Source: an uncultured Pseudomonadota bacterium
Lineage (GTDB): Bacteria > Pseudomonadota > Gammaproteobacteria > Methylococcales > Methylomonadaceae
Direction of reading: 5' to 3'
Assembly: GCA_903867225.1 (NCBI GenBank)
Contig: CAIPQN010000085.1
Location: 1-64,000, forward strand
Length of the DNA stretch: 64,000 bases
In this document: positions 33,606 to 43,792 of the stretch, one piece after another
Layout of the letters: each line of letters starts with the position of its first letter
How positions within the stretch are numbered: the stretch's first letter is position 1
Program-made: the position numbers and the translations under genes
The notes under the pieces: generated by a model
The model's input: only the letters and a program-made list of their open reading frames with translations
Database searches by the model: none
Told to the model about the DNA's origin: nothing

Positions 33606-34379
33606 ATGAGTTTAGCGAAACGAATTATTCCCTGTTTAGATGTAGACAACGGGCGCGTGGTGAAAGGCGTGCAATTTGTAGACATTCGCGACGCGGGCGA
33701 CCCCGTTGAAATTGCCCGACGTTATGACCGTGAAGGCGCAGACGAAATCACCTTTTTAGACATCACCGCGACGCACGATAATCGCGCCACGATGGTTCAC
33801 GTTGTCGAACAAGTCGCCAGTGAAGTCTTTATTCCGTTGACGGTCGGTGGCGGAATTCGCACGCTTGAAGATATTCGCCGAATGCTCAACGCAGGCGCGG
33901 ATAAAGTTGGCATCAACAGCGCGGCGGTTTTCAATCCTGATTTTGTCAAAGAAGCGGCAGGCAAATTTGGTTCGCAATGTATCGTCGTAGCAATTGACGC
34001 AAAAAAAGTCAGCGGCGACGGTGAACCTAATCGTTGGGAAATTTTTACGCACGGCGGACGTAAACCAACGGGATTAGATGCGGTTGAATGGGCGCGAAAA
34101 ATGGTACTTTTTGGTGCGGGTGAAATTCTTTTAACCAGCATGGACAAAGATGGCACAAAATCGGGTTTCAATTTGCCGTTGACTCGCGCAGTCAGCGAAG
34201 CCGTTTCGGTACCCGTGATTGCGTCGGGCGGTGTGGGGAATTTAGACCATTTAGCAGATGGTATTTTGGAAGGCAAAGCCGATGCGGTTTTAGCAGCGAG
34301 TATTTTTCATTTTGGTGAATACACGATTGGACAAGCTAAACAGCGAATGCGTGAACGTGGAATTGAGGTGCGTTTATGA
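33606..34379 (+). CDS. hisF: Imidazole glycerol phosphate synthase cyclase subunit HisF
   Basis: 257 residues. '[21 protein letters not shown]' with the catalytic Asp, 'DGTKSGFN' and 'IASGGVGN'. It joins with HisH to make IGP and AICAR. It overlaps hisI by four bases. Confidence 0.97.
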   Translation: MSLAKRIIPCLDVDNGRVVKGVQFVDIRDAGDPVEIARRYDREGADEITFLDITATHDNRATMVHVVEQVASEVFIPLTVGGGIRTLEDIRRMLNAGADKVGINSAAVFNPDFVKEAAGKFGSQCIVVAIDAKKVSGDGEPNRWEIFTHGGRKPTGLDAVEWARKMVLFGAGEILLTSMDKDGTKSGFNLPLTRAVSEAVSVPVIASGGVGNLDHLADGILEGKADAVLAASIFHFGEYTIGQAKQRMRERGIEVRL

Positions 34380-34765
34380 GTTGGTTGGATGAAATTCGCT
34401 TCACCGAAGACGGTTTGATTCCTGCGATTGCTCAAGATTCAACGACGGGGAAAATCTTAATGTTCGCGTGGATGAATCGGGAATCGTTGGCGTTGACGGT
34501 GGAAAATGGCTACGCGGTTTATTGGTCGCGTTCACGTCAAAAATTGTGGCGTAAAGGCGAAGAATCGGGGCATCAACAAAAAATTGTCAGCATTCAAATG
34601 GATTGTGATGAAGATGTTTTGTTGTTGAAGATCGAACAGGAAGGCGGCATTGCTTGTCACACTGGACGTGAAAGTTGTTTTTATCGGCAGTTAATCGGCA
34701 ATGAATGGCAAGTAATAGAAACCGTTTTGAAAAATCCCGATAAGATTTATCAAACGATGCTTTAA
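34376..34765 (+). CDS. hisI: Phosphoribosyl-AMP cyclohydrolase HisI
   Basis: 129 residues, cyclohydrolase only, no fused HisE. '[13 protein letters not shown]', '[18 protein letters not shown]', '[28 protein letters not shown]' include the zinc ligands. Confidence 0.95.
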   Translation: MSWLDEIRFTEDGLIPAIAQDSTTGKILMFAWMNRESLALTVENGYAVYWSRSRQKLWRKGEESGHQQKIVSIQMDCDEDVLLLKIEQEGGIACHTGRESCFYRQLIGNEWQVIETVLKNPDKIYQTML

Positions 34766-34834
34766 ATTTTAATTTGAAATGATAAAAATTATTAAACTTT
34801 TACCAACGCCAAATTGCTGTCCAAAAACAAAATA

Positions 34835-34862
34835 TTGCCAAAAATGAATCATTTGGTATAAT
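34835..34862 (+). promoter_or_regulatory. Promoter of tRNA-Val
   Basis: TTGCCA at 34835-34840, a 16-base spacer, TATAAT at 34857-34862; the mature tRNA begins 25 bases later. Confidence 0.78.
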
Positions 34863-34887
34863 TCGCAGACTGAAATGACAGAATTTC

Positions 34888-34964
34888 AGGCGCGTAGCTC
34901 AGTTGGTTAGAGCACCACCTTGACATGGTGGGGGTCGGTGGTTCGAGTCCACTCGTGCCTACCA
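34888..34964 (+). tRNA. tRNA-Val (anticodon GAC)
   Basis: 77 nt with encoded CCA. Acceptor AGGCGCG pairs with CGTGCCT (one G-U); D-arm GCTCAGTTGGTTAGAGC; anticodon loop TTGACAT; T-arm GGTTCGAGTCC. An intrinsic terminator follows. Confidence 0.97.
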
Positions 34965-34975
34965 AACAAATTATA

Positions 34976-35002
34976 AAGCACTGCTGGTCAGTGCTTTTTT
35001 TT
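34976..35002 (+). terminator. Terminator after tRNA-Val
   Basis: AAGCACTG at 34976-34983 pairs with CAGTGCTT at 34989-34996, then Ts to 35002. Confidence 0.88.
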
Positions 35003-35027
35003 ATTGTGCAATTTGAAGGTATAAGCG

Positions 35028-36935
35028 ATGCTAGTTATTACACTTCCAGACGGTTCTCAACGCAACTACGACGCGCCTCTTAGCGTGCTTGAAGTTGCTC
35101 AATCTATCGGTTCAGGGCTTGCAAAAGCAACGCTCGCAGGAAAAGTCAACGGACAACTCGTTGATGCCAGCATGATTATTCAAAACGATGCACAGCTGCA
35201 AATTATCACCGTAAAAGACGACGAAGGTGTTGATGTTATCCGCCATTCAACTGCACATCTTTTAGCGCAAGCAGTTAAACAATTATTTCCAGAGGCCCAA
35301 GTCACGATTGGTCCCGTGATTGAAAACGGCTTTTACTATGATTTTGCTTATTCACGCGCCTTCACGCCAGAAGATTTAGAAAAAATCGAAGCGAAAATGC
35401 AGCAATTGGTTGCTGAAAATATCCCCGTTTCACGTTCGATTTTGTCGCGTGATGAAGCGGTAAATTTTTTCAAAAATCAAGGCGAAAAATACAAAGCTGA
35501 AATCATCGAATCTATTCCCGCTGACCAAGATTTATCGCTTTACAATCAAGGCAATTTCACCGATTTATGTCGCGGTCCTCATGTTCCAAATACAGGAAAA
35601 TTAGGCGCATTCAAATTGATGAAAATTGCGGGCGCGTATTGGCGTGGCGATGCGAAAAACGAAATGTTGCAACGTATTTACGGCACGGCGTGGGCAGATA
35701 AAAAAGAATTACAAGCCTATTTGACCCGTTTGGAAGAAGCTGAAAAGCGTGACCATCGCAAATTAGCTAAAACATTAGACTTTTTTCATATCCAAGAAGA
35801 AGCGCCTGGAATGGTGTTTTGGCATGAAAAAGGCTGGGGAATTTATCAACAAATCGAACAATATATTCGCGAAAAATTGCGTGTAAATAGTTACGGCGAA
35901 GTCAGAACCCCACAAATGGTTGACCGCTCATTGTGGGAAAAATCGGGACATTGGGATAAATTCGGCGCGATGATTTTCACGTCGCATTCTGAAAATCGGG
36001 ATTATGCGATTAAACCGATGAACTGCCCATGTCATGTTCAAATTTTCAATCAAGGTATGAAAAGTTACCGCGATTTGCCGATTCGTTTGGCAGAATTTGG
36101 TTCCTGTCATCGTAACGAACCATCTGGTACGTTGCACGGTTTGATGCGCGTTAGAAATTTTGTCCAAGACGACGCACACATTTTCTGCACTGAATCACAA
36201 ATTCAAGAAGAAGTCGCAACGTTTATTGACTTACTTTTTGATGTTTATAAAGACTTCGGTTTTAACGATGTCATCATCAAACTTTCAACCCGCCCTGAAA
36301 ATCGTGTCGGCAGTGACGAAGTTTGGGATAAAGCAGAAAGCGCGTTAGAAACTGCCTTAAATGCCAAAAATTTAGCGTGGGAATTGCAGCCTGGTGAAGG
36401 CGCGTTTTATGGTCCAAAAATCGAATTTTCGTTAAAAGATTGTATTGGTCGTGTGTGGCAATGCGGCACAATTCAAGTCGATTTTTCAATGCCAGGACGC
36501 TTAGGTGCGAGTTATGTTGCCGAAGATGGTTCGCGTCAAGTGCCTGTAATGCTACATCGCGCGATTTTAGGTTCGCTAGAACGCTTCACAGGTATTTTAA
36601 TTGAACAACACGCGGGAACATTCCCTGCATGGCTTGCACCTGTTCAAGTTCAGGTTTTAACCATCGCAGAACGCTACGACGATTACGCACAAAAAGTGTT
36701 CAAAATGCTTGAATCAAAAGGTATTCGCGTCAAGATTGACTTGAGAAATGAAAAAATCGGGTTTAAAATCCGCGAGCATTCTATGCAACGTGTTCCGTAT
36801 CTTGTCATTATTGGTGAGAAAGAATTAGAAGAACAAAAAATCACGGTACGCACTCAGAAAGGTGAAGATTTAGGTAGTTTGTCGATAGAAAACTTTAGCG
36901 CACAACTCGCGCAAGTTATCGCAAACAAAGAATAA
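35028..36935 (+). CDS. thrS: Threonyl-tRNA synthetase
   Basis: 635 residues. N-terminal TGS domain (residues 1-60), editing domain with '[16 protein letters not shown]', class II core with '[27 protein letters not shown]' and the C-terminal anticodon-binding domain. First gene of thrS-infC-rpmI-rplT, as in E. coli. No T-box is present; autogenous control by an operator in the leader is possible but not visible to me. Confidence 0.97.
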   Translation: MLVITLPDGSQRNYDAPLSVLEVAQSIGSGLAKATLAGKVNGQLVDASMIIQNDAQLQIITVKDDEGVDVIRHSTAHLLAQAVKQLFPEAQVTIGPVIENGFYYDFAYSRAFTPEDLEKIEAKMQQLVAENIPVSRSILSRDEAVNFFKNQGEKYKAEIIESIPADQDLSLYNQGNFTDLCRGPHVPNTGKLGAFKLMKIAGAYWRGDAKNEMLQRIYGTAWADKKELQAYLTRLEEAEKRDHRKLAKTLDFFHIQEEAPGMVFWHEKGWGIYQQIEQYIREKLRVNSYGEVRTPQMVDRSLWEKSGHWDKFGAMIFTSHSENRDYAIKPMNCPCHVQIFNQGMKSYRDLPIRLAEFGSCHRNEPSGTLHGLMRVRNFVQDDAHIFCTESQIQEEVATFIDLLFDVYKDFGFNDVIIKLSTRPENRVGSDEVWDKAESALETALNAKNLAWELQPGEGAFYGPKIEFSLKDCIGRVWQCGTIQVDFSMPGRLGASYVAEDGSRQVPVMLHRAILGSLERFTGILIEQHAGTFPAWLAPVQVQVLTIAERYDDYAQKVFKMLESKGIRVKIDLRNEKIGFKIREHSMQRVPYLVIIGEKELEEQKITVRTQKGEDLGSLSIENFSAQLAQVIANKE

Positions 36936-36955
36936 TTAACGTGGAGGATTAAGGT

Positions 36956-37480
36956 ATCGCTGCAAAAAAAGATGAAACACGCTTAAATGATATGATTACC
37001 GCTCGTCGGGTTCGTGTCACTGGCGTAAATGGCGAATCGCTAGGCATTATTCCCTTAGACGAAGCGAAAAAAATCGCTTACGACGCGGATTTGGATTTAG
37101 TAGAAATTTCGCCCAACGCCGATCCGCCAGTTTGTAAAATTATGAACTACGGTAAGTTCCAGTTTGAGCAAAGTAAAAAGCTAGCCATTGCTAAGAAAAA
37201 TCAAAAACAAATTCAGATTAAAGAAATCAAATTCCGTCCTGGAACGGACGAAGGCGATTATCAAGTTAAGTTGAAAAGTCTAATTAAATTCTTAACTGAA
37301 GGCGATAAAACTAAAATTACATTACGTTATCGTGGGCGTGAAATGGCGCACAAAGAATTAGGTATGGACGTTTTAAAACGTATTGAAAAGGATTTGGATG
37401 AGTTGGCGATTGTTGAGCAGTTTCCGAAAATGGAAGGGCGACAAATGGTTATGGTTCTTTCACCTAAAAAGAAAAAATAG
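36956..37480 (+). CDS. infC: Translation initiation factor IF-3, ATC start
   Basis: 174 residues if it begins at ATC 36956: '[23 protein letters not shown]'. GGAGG at 36943-36947 is spaced eight bases from this codon, whereas the ATG at 36992 has no ribosome site and would remove the first 12 residues of the N-domain. infC of E. coli uses ATT and is repressed by IF-3 itself through that rare codon; the same control is inferred here. The core '[40 protein letters not shown]' is standard. Confidence 0.9.
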   Translation: MAAKKDETRLNDMITARRVRVTGVNGESLGIIPLDEAKKIAYDADLDLVEISPNADPPVCKIMNYGKFQFEQSKKLAIAKKNQKQIQIKEIKFRPGTDEGDYQVKLKSLIKFLTEGDKTKITLRYRGREMAHKELGMDVLKRIEKDLDELAIVEQFPKMEGRQMVMVLSPKKKK

Positions 37481-37588
37481 TTGTACAAGTCACACAGGAT
37501 GTGCGGCTTTTGTTTTGCTTAGTGCCTTGCATTTTGCCTTTGCGAACTTTTTTGAAGGGACATTTTTAACTTATTTTGGAGAAAACAA

Positions 37589-37786
37589 ATGCCAAAAATT
37601 AAAACCAATCGCGGTGCCGCAAAACGTTTCAAGCGTACGGGTAACGGCGGTATTAAGTGTGGTCACTCACACCGTCGTCACATTTTGACGAAAAAAACAA
37701 CCAAAAGAAAAAGACAATTGCGCTCGCCAAACCATGTACACGCTTCAGATTTACGCATGGCAAACCGCATGATTCCTTACCTTTAA
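37589..37786 (+). CDS. rpmI: Ribosomal protein bL35
   Basis: 65 residues, '[36 protein letters not shown]' type sequence, GGAG ahead of ATG. The 108-base gap after infC may hold the L20 repressor site known from E. coli; I cannot confirm a structure. Confidence 0.97.
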   Translation: MPKIKTNRGAAKRFKRTGNGGIKCGHSHRRHILTKKTTKRKRQLRSPNHVHASDLRMANRMIPYL

Positions 37787-37802
37787 TAATCGGAGATAAA
37801 TC

Positions 37803-38168
37803 ATGCCTAGAGTAAAACGTGGCGTTACCGCCAGAGCAAGACACAAAAAAATTCTTAAACAAGCAAAAGGTTACTACGGCGCAAGAAGCCGCGTTTACCG
37901 CGTTGCGAAACAAGCGGTAATCAAAGCAGGTCAGTATGCGTACCGCGACCGCAAACAAAGAAAACGTCAATTCCGTGCGTTATGGATTGTCCGTATCAAC
38001 GCTGCTTCGCGTATGTTCGGCATTTCATACAGCCGTTTAATCAACGGCTTAACCAAAGCGAACGTGAAAATCGATCGTAAAGTGTTAGCCGATATTGCGG
38101 TTCGTGACATTGACGCGTTCGGTAAAATCGCTGAAATCGCGAAAGCAAACGTGAGTGCGCTTTCGTAA
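37803..38168 (+). CDS. rplT: Ribosomal protein bL20
   Basis: 121 residues, very basic: '[39 protein letters not shown]'. Last gene of the operon. It binds 23S rRNA and in E. coli represses rpmI-rplT translation. Confidence 0.98.
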   Translation: MPRVKRGVTARARHKKILKQAKGYYGARSRVYRVAKQAVIKAGQYAYRDRKQRKRQFRALWIVRINAASRMFGISYSRLINGLTKANVKIDRKVLADIAVRDIDAFGKIAEIAKANVSALS

Positions 38169-38195
38169 GATTTTACGACTCCCGTTTTAACCTTA

Positions 38196-38232
38196 AAAAT
38201 CTGCCCAACTTAAACCGTGGGCGGATTTTTTT
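38196..38232 (+). terminator. Terminator after rplT
   Basis: AAAATCTGCCCA near 38197-38208 pairs, with one G-U, with TGGGCGGATTTT near 38218-38229, then more Ts. Confidence 0.85.
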
Positions 38233-38316
38233 GTAGTTTCTTTATTGCTCAGGATTTAGAAATCCTACAAACCAAGCCCAAAAGTTCAAAAATAAAAATT
38301 ATTGTTGATGGTATTT

Positions 38317-39018
38317 TTATTTACTCAAATCAGTTTTAATCGCATCAAATAAAATTAGCAGTATTTTATTATCTAAACCATCATTAATCGTTTGCAATTC
38401 TGGCGTTAAAACAGTGACGCTAGTTTTTAAATTAGCTTCGTGAAATTGCAAAATGTAACTTTGTTCATTTTCAGAAAATGGATTAAATACAGAAATTGTA
38501 TTATCCCAAAGTGATTTCTCTGGTTGTTGTTTTGCTTCGACAAATTGGATGTAAATTTGCCCACTATCTTGACCACGATTGGTTACTTCAATACCGCTAC
38601 GACTTAATGCTTTTCCAACAATTCGCCATGCTCGCACCAAAGGCACATTTAAGTTCAATGTTGGTGCATTTTCATGTGTCAAACTGACTTGAATTTCGTT
38701 TCGATTAAGTTCAGTTTCTGCGTCGGTAAGTGTCGGGCGATTTTCTACAGCAGCGATTTTCTCAATCACAGATTCTATTTTTTTAGCTGCCAATTTTTTA
38801 GGTGTTATGGCTTCAACTGAGTTTGCTGCTGTTGGTGTTATTTTTTTCGCTGGGACAGATATTTTTTGTACTAAATCGGTAGGAATCACCAATGGCGGTA
38901 ATTCCGTTGTAAATTGGTAGTCTTTTTCTTTATCAGGAAACCAGCTTTGAAGCGTACTGCAACCATTTGTGCCTATGACAACACATACAATGAAACCAAC
39001 TTGAAATGATAATTTCAT
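38317..39018 (-). CDS. bamC: Outer-membrane assembly lipoprotein BamC
   Basis: 233 residues. A signal peptide ends at a lipobox-like 'GTNGC'. 'KDYQFTTELPPLVIPTDL' is the conserved BamC N-terminal loop; 'LNVPLVRAWRIVGKALSRSGIEVTNRGQDSGQIYIQFV' is the helix-grip domain. It is one base downstream of dapA, the classical dapA-bamC pair. It assists BamA in inserting outer-membrane proteins. A shorter relative is at 8126-8713. Confidence 0.88.
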   Translation of the reverse strand: MKLSFQVGFIVCVVIGTNGCSTLQSWFPDKEKDYQFTTELPPLVIPTDLVQKISVPAKKITPTAANSVEAITPKKLAAKKIESVIEKIAAVENRPTLTDAETELNRNEIQVSLTHENAPTLNLNVPLVRAWRIVGKALSRSGIEVTNRGQDSGQIYIQFVEAKQQPEKSLWDNTISVFNPFSENEQSYILQFHEANLKTSVTVLTPELQTINDGLDNKILLILFDAIKTDLSK

Positions 39019-39019
39019 T

Positions 39020-39895
39020 TTAAATTACACCCGCTTGACACATCGCTTCACGCACATTTTGTTCACATTCTGGTGTGAGCCAAGTTAATGGAAGGCGAAT
39101 GCCTTTTTGCATCAATCCCATTTCAGCAACTGCCCATTTCACAGGAATTGGATTCGCTTGAATAAATAAATCACGATGCAATGCGGCGAGTTTGTTATCA
39201 ATTTCAGCCGCAATTTCAGCATCACCAGCCATTGCAGCGGCAATCATTTCATGAACTAAACGTGGTGCAACATTCCCTGAAACAGTAATTGTTCCATTGC
39301 CGCCTAGTAAGCAAAATTCACGACTACTTGCGTCATCACCTGTGTAAATTGCAAAATCAGAAGATGTTAAATCACGAATTTTTTGGACTCGTGTTAAGTC
39401 GCCTGTCGCTTCTTTTACGCCAACGATATTCGGAATTTTTGCCAATCGTCCAATAGTTTCAGGCAACATATCACACGCCGTTCTACCAGGAACATTGTAT
39501 AAAATTTGAGGGATTTCGACGGCTTCTGCAATCGCTTTGTGATGTAAATATAAGCCTTCTTGTGTCGGTTTGTTGTAATACGGTGTGACAATTAAACAAG
39601 CATCTGCGCCTAATTCCTTAGCGTGACGTGTTAAGTTAATCGCTTCAGCAGTTGAATTTGAGCCTGTACCCGCTATCACAGGAATGCGTCCAGCTACTTT
39701 ATCCACGACAAATTTAATCACTTGGCAATGTTCTGTTTCACTTAATGTCGCGGATTCGCCCGTTGTGCCAACTGCTACTAAAGCATCTGTATTTTGTTCG
39801 ATATGAAATTCTATTAAACGCGCTAAACTGTCAAAATCTACAGCACCAGTGTTATCCATTGGTGTGACTAATGCGACGATACTACCTTGAATCAT
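39020..39895 (-). CDS. dapA: 4-hydroxy-tetrahydrodipicolinate synthase
   Basis: 292 residues from ATG 39895 (MIQGSIVALVTPM), with GAGAG upstream; an upstream ATG at 39961 would add 22 atypical residues. Schiff-base Lys in 'NIVGVKEATGDL', catalytic Tyr in 'ILYNVPGRT', 'GTTGESATLSETEH'. Lysine and peptidoglycan diaminopimelate pathway. Confidence 0.96.
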   Translation of the reverse strand: MIQGSIVALVTPMDNTGAVDFDSLARLIEFHIEQNTDALVAVGTTGESATLSETEHCQVIKFVVDKVAGRIPVIAGTGSNSTAEAINLTRHAKELGADACLIVTPYYNKPTQEGLYLHHKAIAEAVEIPQILYNVPGRTACDMLPETIGRLAKIPNIVGVKEATGDLTRVQKIRDLTSSDFAIYTGDDASSREFCLLGGNGTITVSGNVAPRLVHEMIAAAMAGDAEIAAEIDNKLAALHRDLFIQANPIPVKWAVAEMGLMQKGIRLPLTWLTPECEQNVREAMCQAGVI

Positions 39896-40008
39896 GAAAG
39901 CTCTCGATGGGTTAAAAGTGAAATTTTTGTTGCGCTTATTATCCACAAAATTTTTTGTCATGTTTAGAAATATGTTTCAAATTTTTCGCGTGAAAATAAA
40001 CGATAAAG

Positions 40009-40040
40009 CGGCAAGCGATTTTTTAAAAAATCGCTTGCCG
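40009..40040. terminator. 32-base perfect palindrome between aspS and dapA
   Basis: CGGCAAGCGATTTTTT at 40009-40024 is followed directly by its full complement at 40025-40040. It begins eight bases past the aspS stop. The stem is long, but no T run follows it on the minus strand except within the palindrome, so termination is probable rather than sure. Confidence 0.5.
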
Positions 40041-40047
40041 AAAAGAT

Positions 40048-41835
40048 TTAAACCTTTTCTTTTCCTGCTGGCTTAATCAAACGAATTCCCAATTCTTTCA
40101 ATTGTTCATCGGTAACAACCGCAGGCGCACTGACTAATGGACATGCGGCAGATTGTGTTTTTGGGAAGGCAATTACGTCGCGAATTGAGGTCGAACCTGT
40201 CATCAACATTACCAAGCGATCCAAACCGAACGCTAAACCACCGTGAGGTGGCGCACCGTATTTCAACGCATCGAGTAAGAAGCCGAATTTTTCACGCGCT
40301 TCGTCTTCGCCAATACCCAAAATCTCAAACACAGTTTGTTGCATCGACATGCGATTGATACGAATCGAACCACCGCCAACTTCCGTGCCGTTTAACACCA
40401 AATCATACGCTTGCGATAATGCCGCCGCTGGATTCGCTTTTAATTTTTCAACCGAACAACTTGGCGCGGTGAATGGATGATGAATTGCAGTGAAACGTCC
40501 CGCTTTTTCGTCCCAATCAAACATTGGGAAATCAATCACCCAAACAGGTTTCCAATCGCCTTGAATCAAATTCAAATCGTGACCTAATTTAATCCGCAAC
40601 GCGCCCATCGCTTCGTTCACGACGTTGGTTTTGTCTGCGCCAAAAAACAATAAATCGCCATTTTGGGCGTTCGTTTTCTCCAACACATTTGCCCAAACGT
40701 CAGCGGTTGCCAATTTCACAATCGGCGATTGTAAACCTTCCACGCCCGCGTTGATGTCGTTCACTTTGACATACGCCAAACCTTTCGCGCCATAAATACT
40801 GACAAATTTGGTTAAATCGTCGATATTTTTACGGCTTAACAATTCGTTGCCATTCGGCACGCGCATTGCGACAACGCGACTTTTTTCATCGTTTGCTGCT
40901 GAACTGAAAACTTTAAATTCCACGTCTTTCATGAAATCGCCAATATCGACGAGTTCTAACGGAATCCGCAAATCGGGACGATCCACACCAAAACGCGACA
41001 TGGATTCAGCGTAAGTCATGCGCGGGAAAACGGCATCGAGTTCGACGTTAATCACTTTCGCAAACAATTGGCGAATCATTTCTTCCATGATGTTCATGAT
41101 TTGATTTTCCGTCATGAACGACGTTTCAATATCAAGCTGCGTAAATTCAGGCTGACGATCAGCGCGTAAATCTTCATCACGGAAACAACGCACAACTTGA
41201 TAATAACGGTCAAAACCCGCAATCATCAGCATTTGTTTATAAAGTTGCGGCGATTGTGGCAACGCGAAAAATGAATTTTCGTGCGTGCGACTGGGGACAA
41301 TGTAATCGCGTGCGCCTTCGGGCGTGGCTTTGGTCAAATACGGCGTTTCGATTTCAAAGAAATCGTTGTCATCCAAATAATTCCGTAAAACGCGCGTCAC
41401 GTCACGACGAACGCGCATTTTTTCTTGCATCGCCACTTTTCGCAAATCCAAATAACGGTAACGCAAACGCAATTCTTCGTTCACTTCAATGTCGCTTTCA
41501 ATTGGGAATGGCGGCGTTTCAGATTCGTTCAGAACTTCGATGCTTTTCGCCAAAATTTCGATTTCGCCTGAGTGCATATTTTTGTTAATCGTCCCTTCGG
41601 GACGCAGACGAACCAAGCCCGTAATTTGCAAAACGTATTCGCTGCGAACATGTTCCGCAATGGCAAACATTTCGGCAACATCGGGATCAAAAACAACTTG
41701 AACCAAGCCTGCGCGGTCGCGTAAATCAATAAAAATAACGCCGCCGTGATCGCGTCTGCGATGAACCCAGCCGCAAATCGTTACAGTTTGGTCAAGTTGT
41801 TGGGTGTTTATTTCGCCACATTTGTGGGTTCGCAT
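40048..41835 (-). CDS. aspS: Aspartyl-tRNA synthetase
   Basis: 595 residues, bacterial type. OB-fold anticodon domain ('[32 protein letters not shown]'), class II motif 2 '[25 protein letters not shown]', GAD insertion and motif 3 '[15 protein letters not shown]'. fmdB lies upstream on the same strand, a common pairing. Confidence 0.97.
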   Translation of the reverse strand: MRTHKCGEINTQQLDQTVTICGWVHRRRDHGGVIFIDLRDRAGLVQVVFDPDVAEMFAIAEHVRSEYVLQITGLVRLRPEGTINKNMHSGEIEILAKSIEVLNESETPPFPIESDIEVNEELRLRYRYLDLRKVAMQEKMRVRRDVTRVLRNYLDDNDFFEIETPYLTKATPEGARDYIVPSRTHENSFFALPQSPQLYKQMLMIAGFDRYYQVVRCFRDEDLRADRQPEFTQLDIETSFMTENQIMNIMEEMIRQLFAKVINVELDAVFPRMTYAESMSRFGVDRPDLRIPLELVDIGDFMKDVEFKVFSSAANDEKSRVVAMRVPNGNELLSRKNIDDLTKFVSIYGAKGLAYVKVNDINAGVEGLQSPIVKLATADVWANVLEKTNAQNGDLLFFGADKTNVVNEAMGALRIKLGHDLNLIQGDWKPVWVIDFPMFDWDEKAGRFTAIHHPFTAPSCSVEKLKANPAAALSQAYDLVLNGTEVGGGSIRINRMSMQQTVFEILGIGEDEAREKFGFLLDALKYGAPPHGGLAFGLDRLVMLMTGSTSIRDVIAFPKTQSAACPLVSAPAVVTDEQLKELGIRLIKPAGKEKV

Positions 41836-41871
41836 AAGATTTTCCTGTTGAGTTTAAAAAAATAAGATGTT

Positions 41872-42111
41872 TTAAGCGGTTGTTGGCGTTGAACTTGGTG
41901 CGGAGTCACTGGCGACATTTTTTTTCGCACCACTTTTGAAATCAGTTTCGTACCAGCCAGAACCTTTTAAGCGAAAACCCGCTGCCGAGATTTTTTTCAC
42001 CAATTCGGTTTTTTCACAAATGGGGCAATCTTTAAGTGGCTCGGCACTTAATTTTTGTAAGGCTTCGTGTTCGTGACCACAAGCTTTGCAGACATATTCA
42101 TAAATAGGCAT
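41872..42111 (-). CDS. fmdB: FmdB-family zinc ribbon protein
   Basis: 79 residues. 'MPIYEYVCKACGHEHEALQKLS' and 'CPICEK' give two CxxC pairs, followed by a low-complexity Ser/Pro/Thr tail. A putative regulatory protein; function of the family is poorly known. It is 36 bases before aspS. Confidence 0.9.
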   Translation of the reverse strand: MPIYEYVCKACGHEHEALQKLSAEPLKDCPICEKTELVKKISAAGFRLKGSGWYETDFKSGAKKNVASDSAPSSTPTTA

Positions 42112-42209
42112 TTTTGTAACTCCAAAAAATAAAAAGATAACGCTAATTATTCATTTTTCAAGGCGATAACCTTTAGAATGTGCCTATTTTACAGACTTAG
42201 GACGCAATT

Positions 42210-43229
42210 ATGAAAACATTGACCATTACTCGCCCCGACGATTGCCATTTACACGTTCGCAATGGTGCGATTTTGAAAACCGTTTTGCCACATACGGCAC
42301 GCCAATTTGCGCGGGCGATTATTATGCCGAATTTGAAACCGCCTGTGACAACGGTGGCGCAAGCGTTTGCGTATCGTGAGGAGATTTTACAAGCGATTCC
42401 CGAAGGCGTAAATTTTACGCCATTGATGACGTTGTATTTAACCGCTTCGACCACGATTGACGAAATCAAACTCGCTGCTGAAAGTGAACATATTCATGCG
42501 TTTAAACTTTATCCAGCGGGCGCAACAACGAATTCCGATGCGGGTGTAGCGGACGTAACGAAAATTTACCCGTTGTTTGCTGCGTTGGAAAAATACGATT
42601 TGCCATTGTTGATTCACGGCGAAGTGACGGACGAAGATTGTGATATTTTTGACCGTGAACGGGTATTTATTGAGCGTTATTTGTTAGCGATTGTGGCAAA
42701 TTTCCCTGCGTTGCGGATTGTTTTAGAACACGTCACAACAAAAGAAGCGGTTGAATTTGTGGAATCGGCGAGCGATAAAATTGCTGCGACAATTACGCCG
42801 CAGCATTTGTTATTTAATCGCAATGCGATTTTAGCGGGTGGCATTAAACCGCATTATTATTGTCTGCCAATTTTGAAACGGGAAACGCATCGTTTGGCTT
42901 TAGTCAAAGCCGCGACAAGTGCCAATCCGAAGTTTTTTTTAGGAACAGACAGTGCGCCGCACACAACGCATTTAAAAGAAAATAGTTGTGGTTGTGCGGG
43001 CTGTTACAGCGCGTTTGCGGCGTTGGAGCTTTATGCCGAAGCCTTTGAAAATGCGAATGCGTTGGATAAATTGGAAGGTTTTGCGAGTTTTTATGGTGCA
43101 GATTTTTATAGTTTGCCACGAAATGGTGGGGCGGTGACTTTAGAAAAATGCGATTCGATAATTCCCGCAAGCTATGACGAAATTACACCGTTAAAATCGG
43201 GCGAATTGTTGCAGTGGACAATGGTTTAG
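42210..43229 (+). CDS. pyrC: Dihydroorotase (class II)
   Basis: 339 residues. Metal-binding 'DDCHLHVRNG', carbamylated Lys in 'HAFKLYPAGATTNSDAG', 'HGEV' and 'LEHVTTKEAV', 'LGTDSAPH'. Third step of pyrimidine synthesis. Divergent from fmdB; TAGGA precedes the ATG. Confidence 0.96.
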   Translation: MKTLTITRPDDCHLHVRNGAILKTVLPHTARQFARAIIMPNLKPPVTTVAQAFAYREEILQAIPEGVNFTPLMTLYLTASTTIDEIKLAAESEHIHAFKLYPAGATTNSDAGVADVTKIYPLFAALEKYDLPLLIHGEVTDEDCDIFDRERVFIERYLLAIVANFPALRIVLEHVTTKEAVEFVESASDKIAATITPQHLLFNRNAILAGGIKPHYYCLPILKRETHRLALVKAATSANPKFFLGTDSAPHTTHLKENSCGCAGCYSAFAALELYAEAFENANALDKLEGFASFYGADFYSLPRNGGAVTLEKCDSIIPASYDEITPLKSGELLQWTMV

Positions 43230-43245
43230 TTATTTGTTTTTGAAA

Positions 43246-43285
43246 AAAAATCTAATTTTATTGTGCTAAAAAAATTAGATTTTTT
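43246..43285 (+). terminator. Terminator after pyrC
   Basis: AAAAATCTAATTT near 43246-43258 pairs with AAATTAGATTTTT near 43272-43285. AT-rich stem with T run. Confidence 0.65.
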
Positions 43286-43295
43286 AAAATAAAAA

Positions 43296-43324
43296 TTGAC
43301 GACAAAACCTTGAGGAATTATCAT
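43296..43324 (+). promoter_or_regulatory. Promoter of the tRNA-Pro/Arg/His cluster
   Basis: TTGACG at 43296-43301, 17-base spacer, TATCAT at 43319-43324, followed by GTGCG, a GC-rich discriminator often linked to stringent control. Confidence 0.72.
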
Positions 43325-43370
43325 GTGCGTTCTTAGTCTTAAGAACTAAGAATTTCAAACAAAGATTATT

Positions 43371-43447
43371 CGGGGTATAGCGCAGTCTGGTAGCGCGCCT
43401 GCTTTGGGAGCAGGATGTCGGGAGTTCGAATCTCTCTACCCCGACCA
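43371..43447 (+). tRNA. tRNA-Pro (anticodon TGG)
   Basis: 77 nt with encoded CCA. Acceptor CGGGGTA/TACCCCG; anticodon loop TTTGGGA; T-loop TTCGAAT. Confidence 0.97.
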
Positions 43448-43456
43448 ATTTTCTTT

Positions 43457-43533
43457 GCGCTTGTAGCTCAACTGGATAGAGCACCGACCTTCTAAGTCGG
43501 GGGTCGCAGGTTCGAGTCCTGCCAAGCGCACCA
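43457..43533 (+). tRNA. tRNA-Arg (anticodon TCT)
   Basis: 77 nt with encoded CCA. Acceptor GCGCTTG/CAAGCGC; anticodon stem CCGAC/GTCGG with loop CTTCTAA; T-loop TTCGAGT. Confidence 0.97.
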
Positions 43534-43566
43534 AAAAATCCTCGTTTTTACATTGTTATACGCTAT

Positions 43567-43643
43567 GGTGAGCGTAGCTCAGTTGGTAGAGTCCCGGATT
43601 GTGATTCCGGTTGTCGTGGGTTCGAGCCCCATCGTTCACCCCA
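43567..43643 (+). tRNA. tRNA-His (anticodon GTG)
   Basis: 77 nt including the extra G at position -1 (43567) and encoded CCA. Acceptor GTGAGCG/CGTTCAC (one G-U); anticodon loop TTGTGAT; T-loop TTCGAGC. Confidence 0.97.
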
Positions 43644-43660
43644 TAAATCAATCGGCTGCG

Positions 43661-43792
43661 TCATTTAAAAATAGCCTTTTTTCCAAGCTGTAGCATTTTT
43701 GCAACCACTTCTACGCTCCCTATAAATTGTGAAAGATGTTCAGACGATAAATGAGTATAACGTTTAACCATGTCATAATCACTCCATCCTCC
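43661..43792 (-). pseudogene. C-terminal remnant of a tyrosine recombinase (integrase)
   Basis: Read on the minus strand, 44 codons give 'GGWSDYDMVKRYTHLSSEHL' and then 'SQFIGSVEVVAKMLQLGKKAIFK' to a TGA at 43661-43663. 'WSDYDMVKRYTHLS.EHL' is the conserved active-site Tyr block of phage and island integrases. A TAG at 43793-43795 interrupts the frame upstream and no other integrase motif is visible, so the gene is a fragment. It ends 17 bases past tRNA-His, where integrases of tRNA-targeted elements normally sit. Confidence 0.78.

Noticed and set aside
39938..39946. TTATCCACA, a match to a DnaA box, between dapA and aspS
   Set aside because: A single box with no cluster; not evidence of an origin even though mnmG-parAB are often near oriC.
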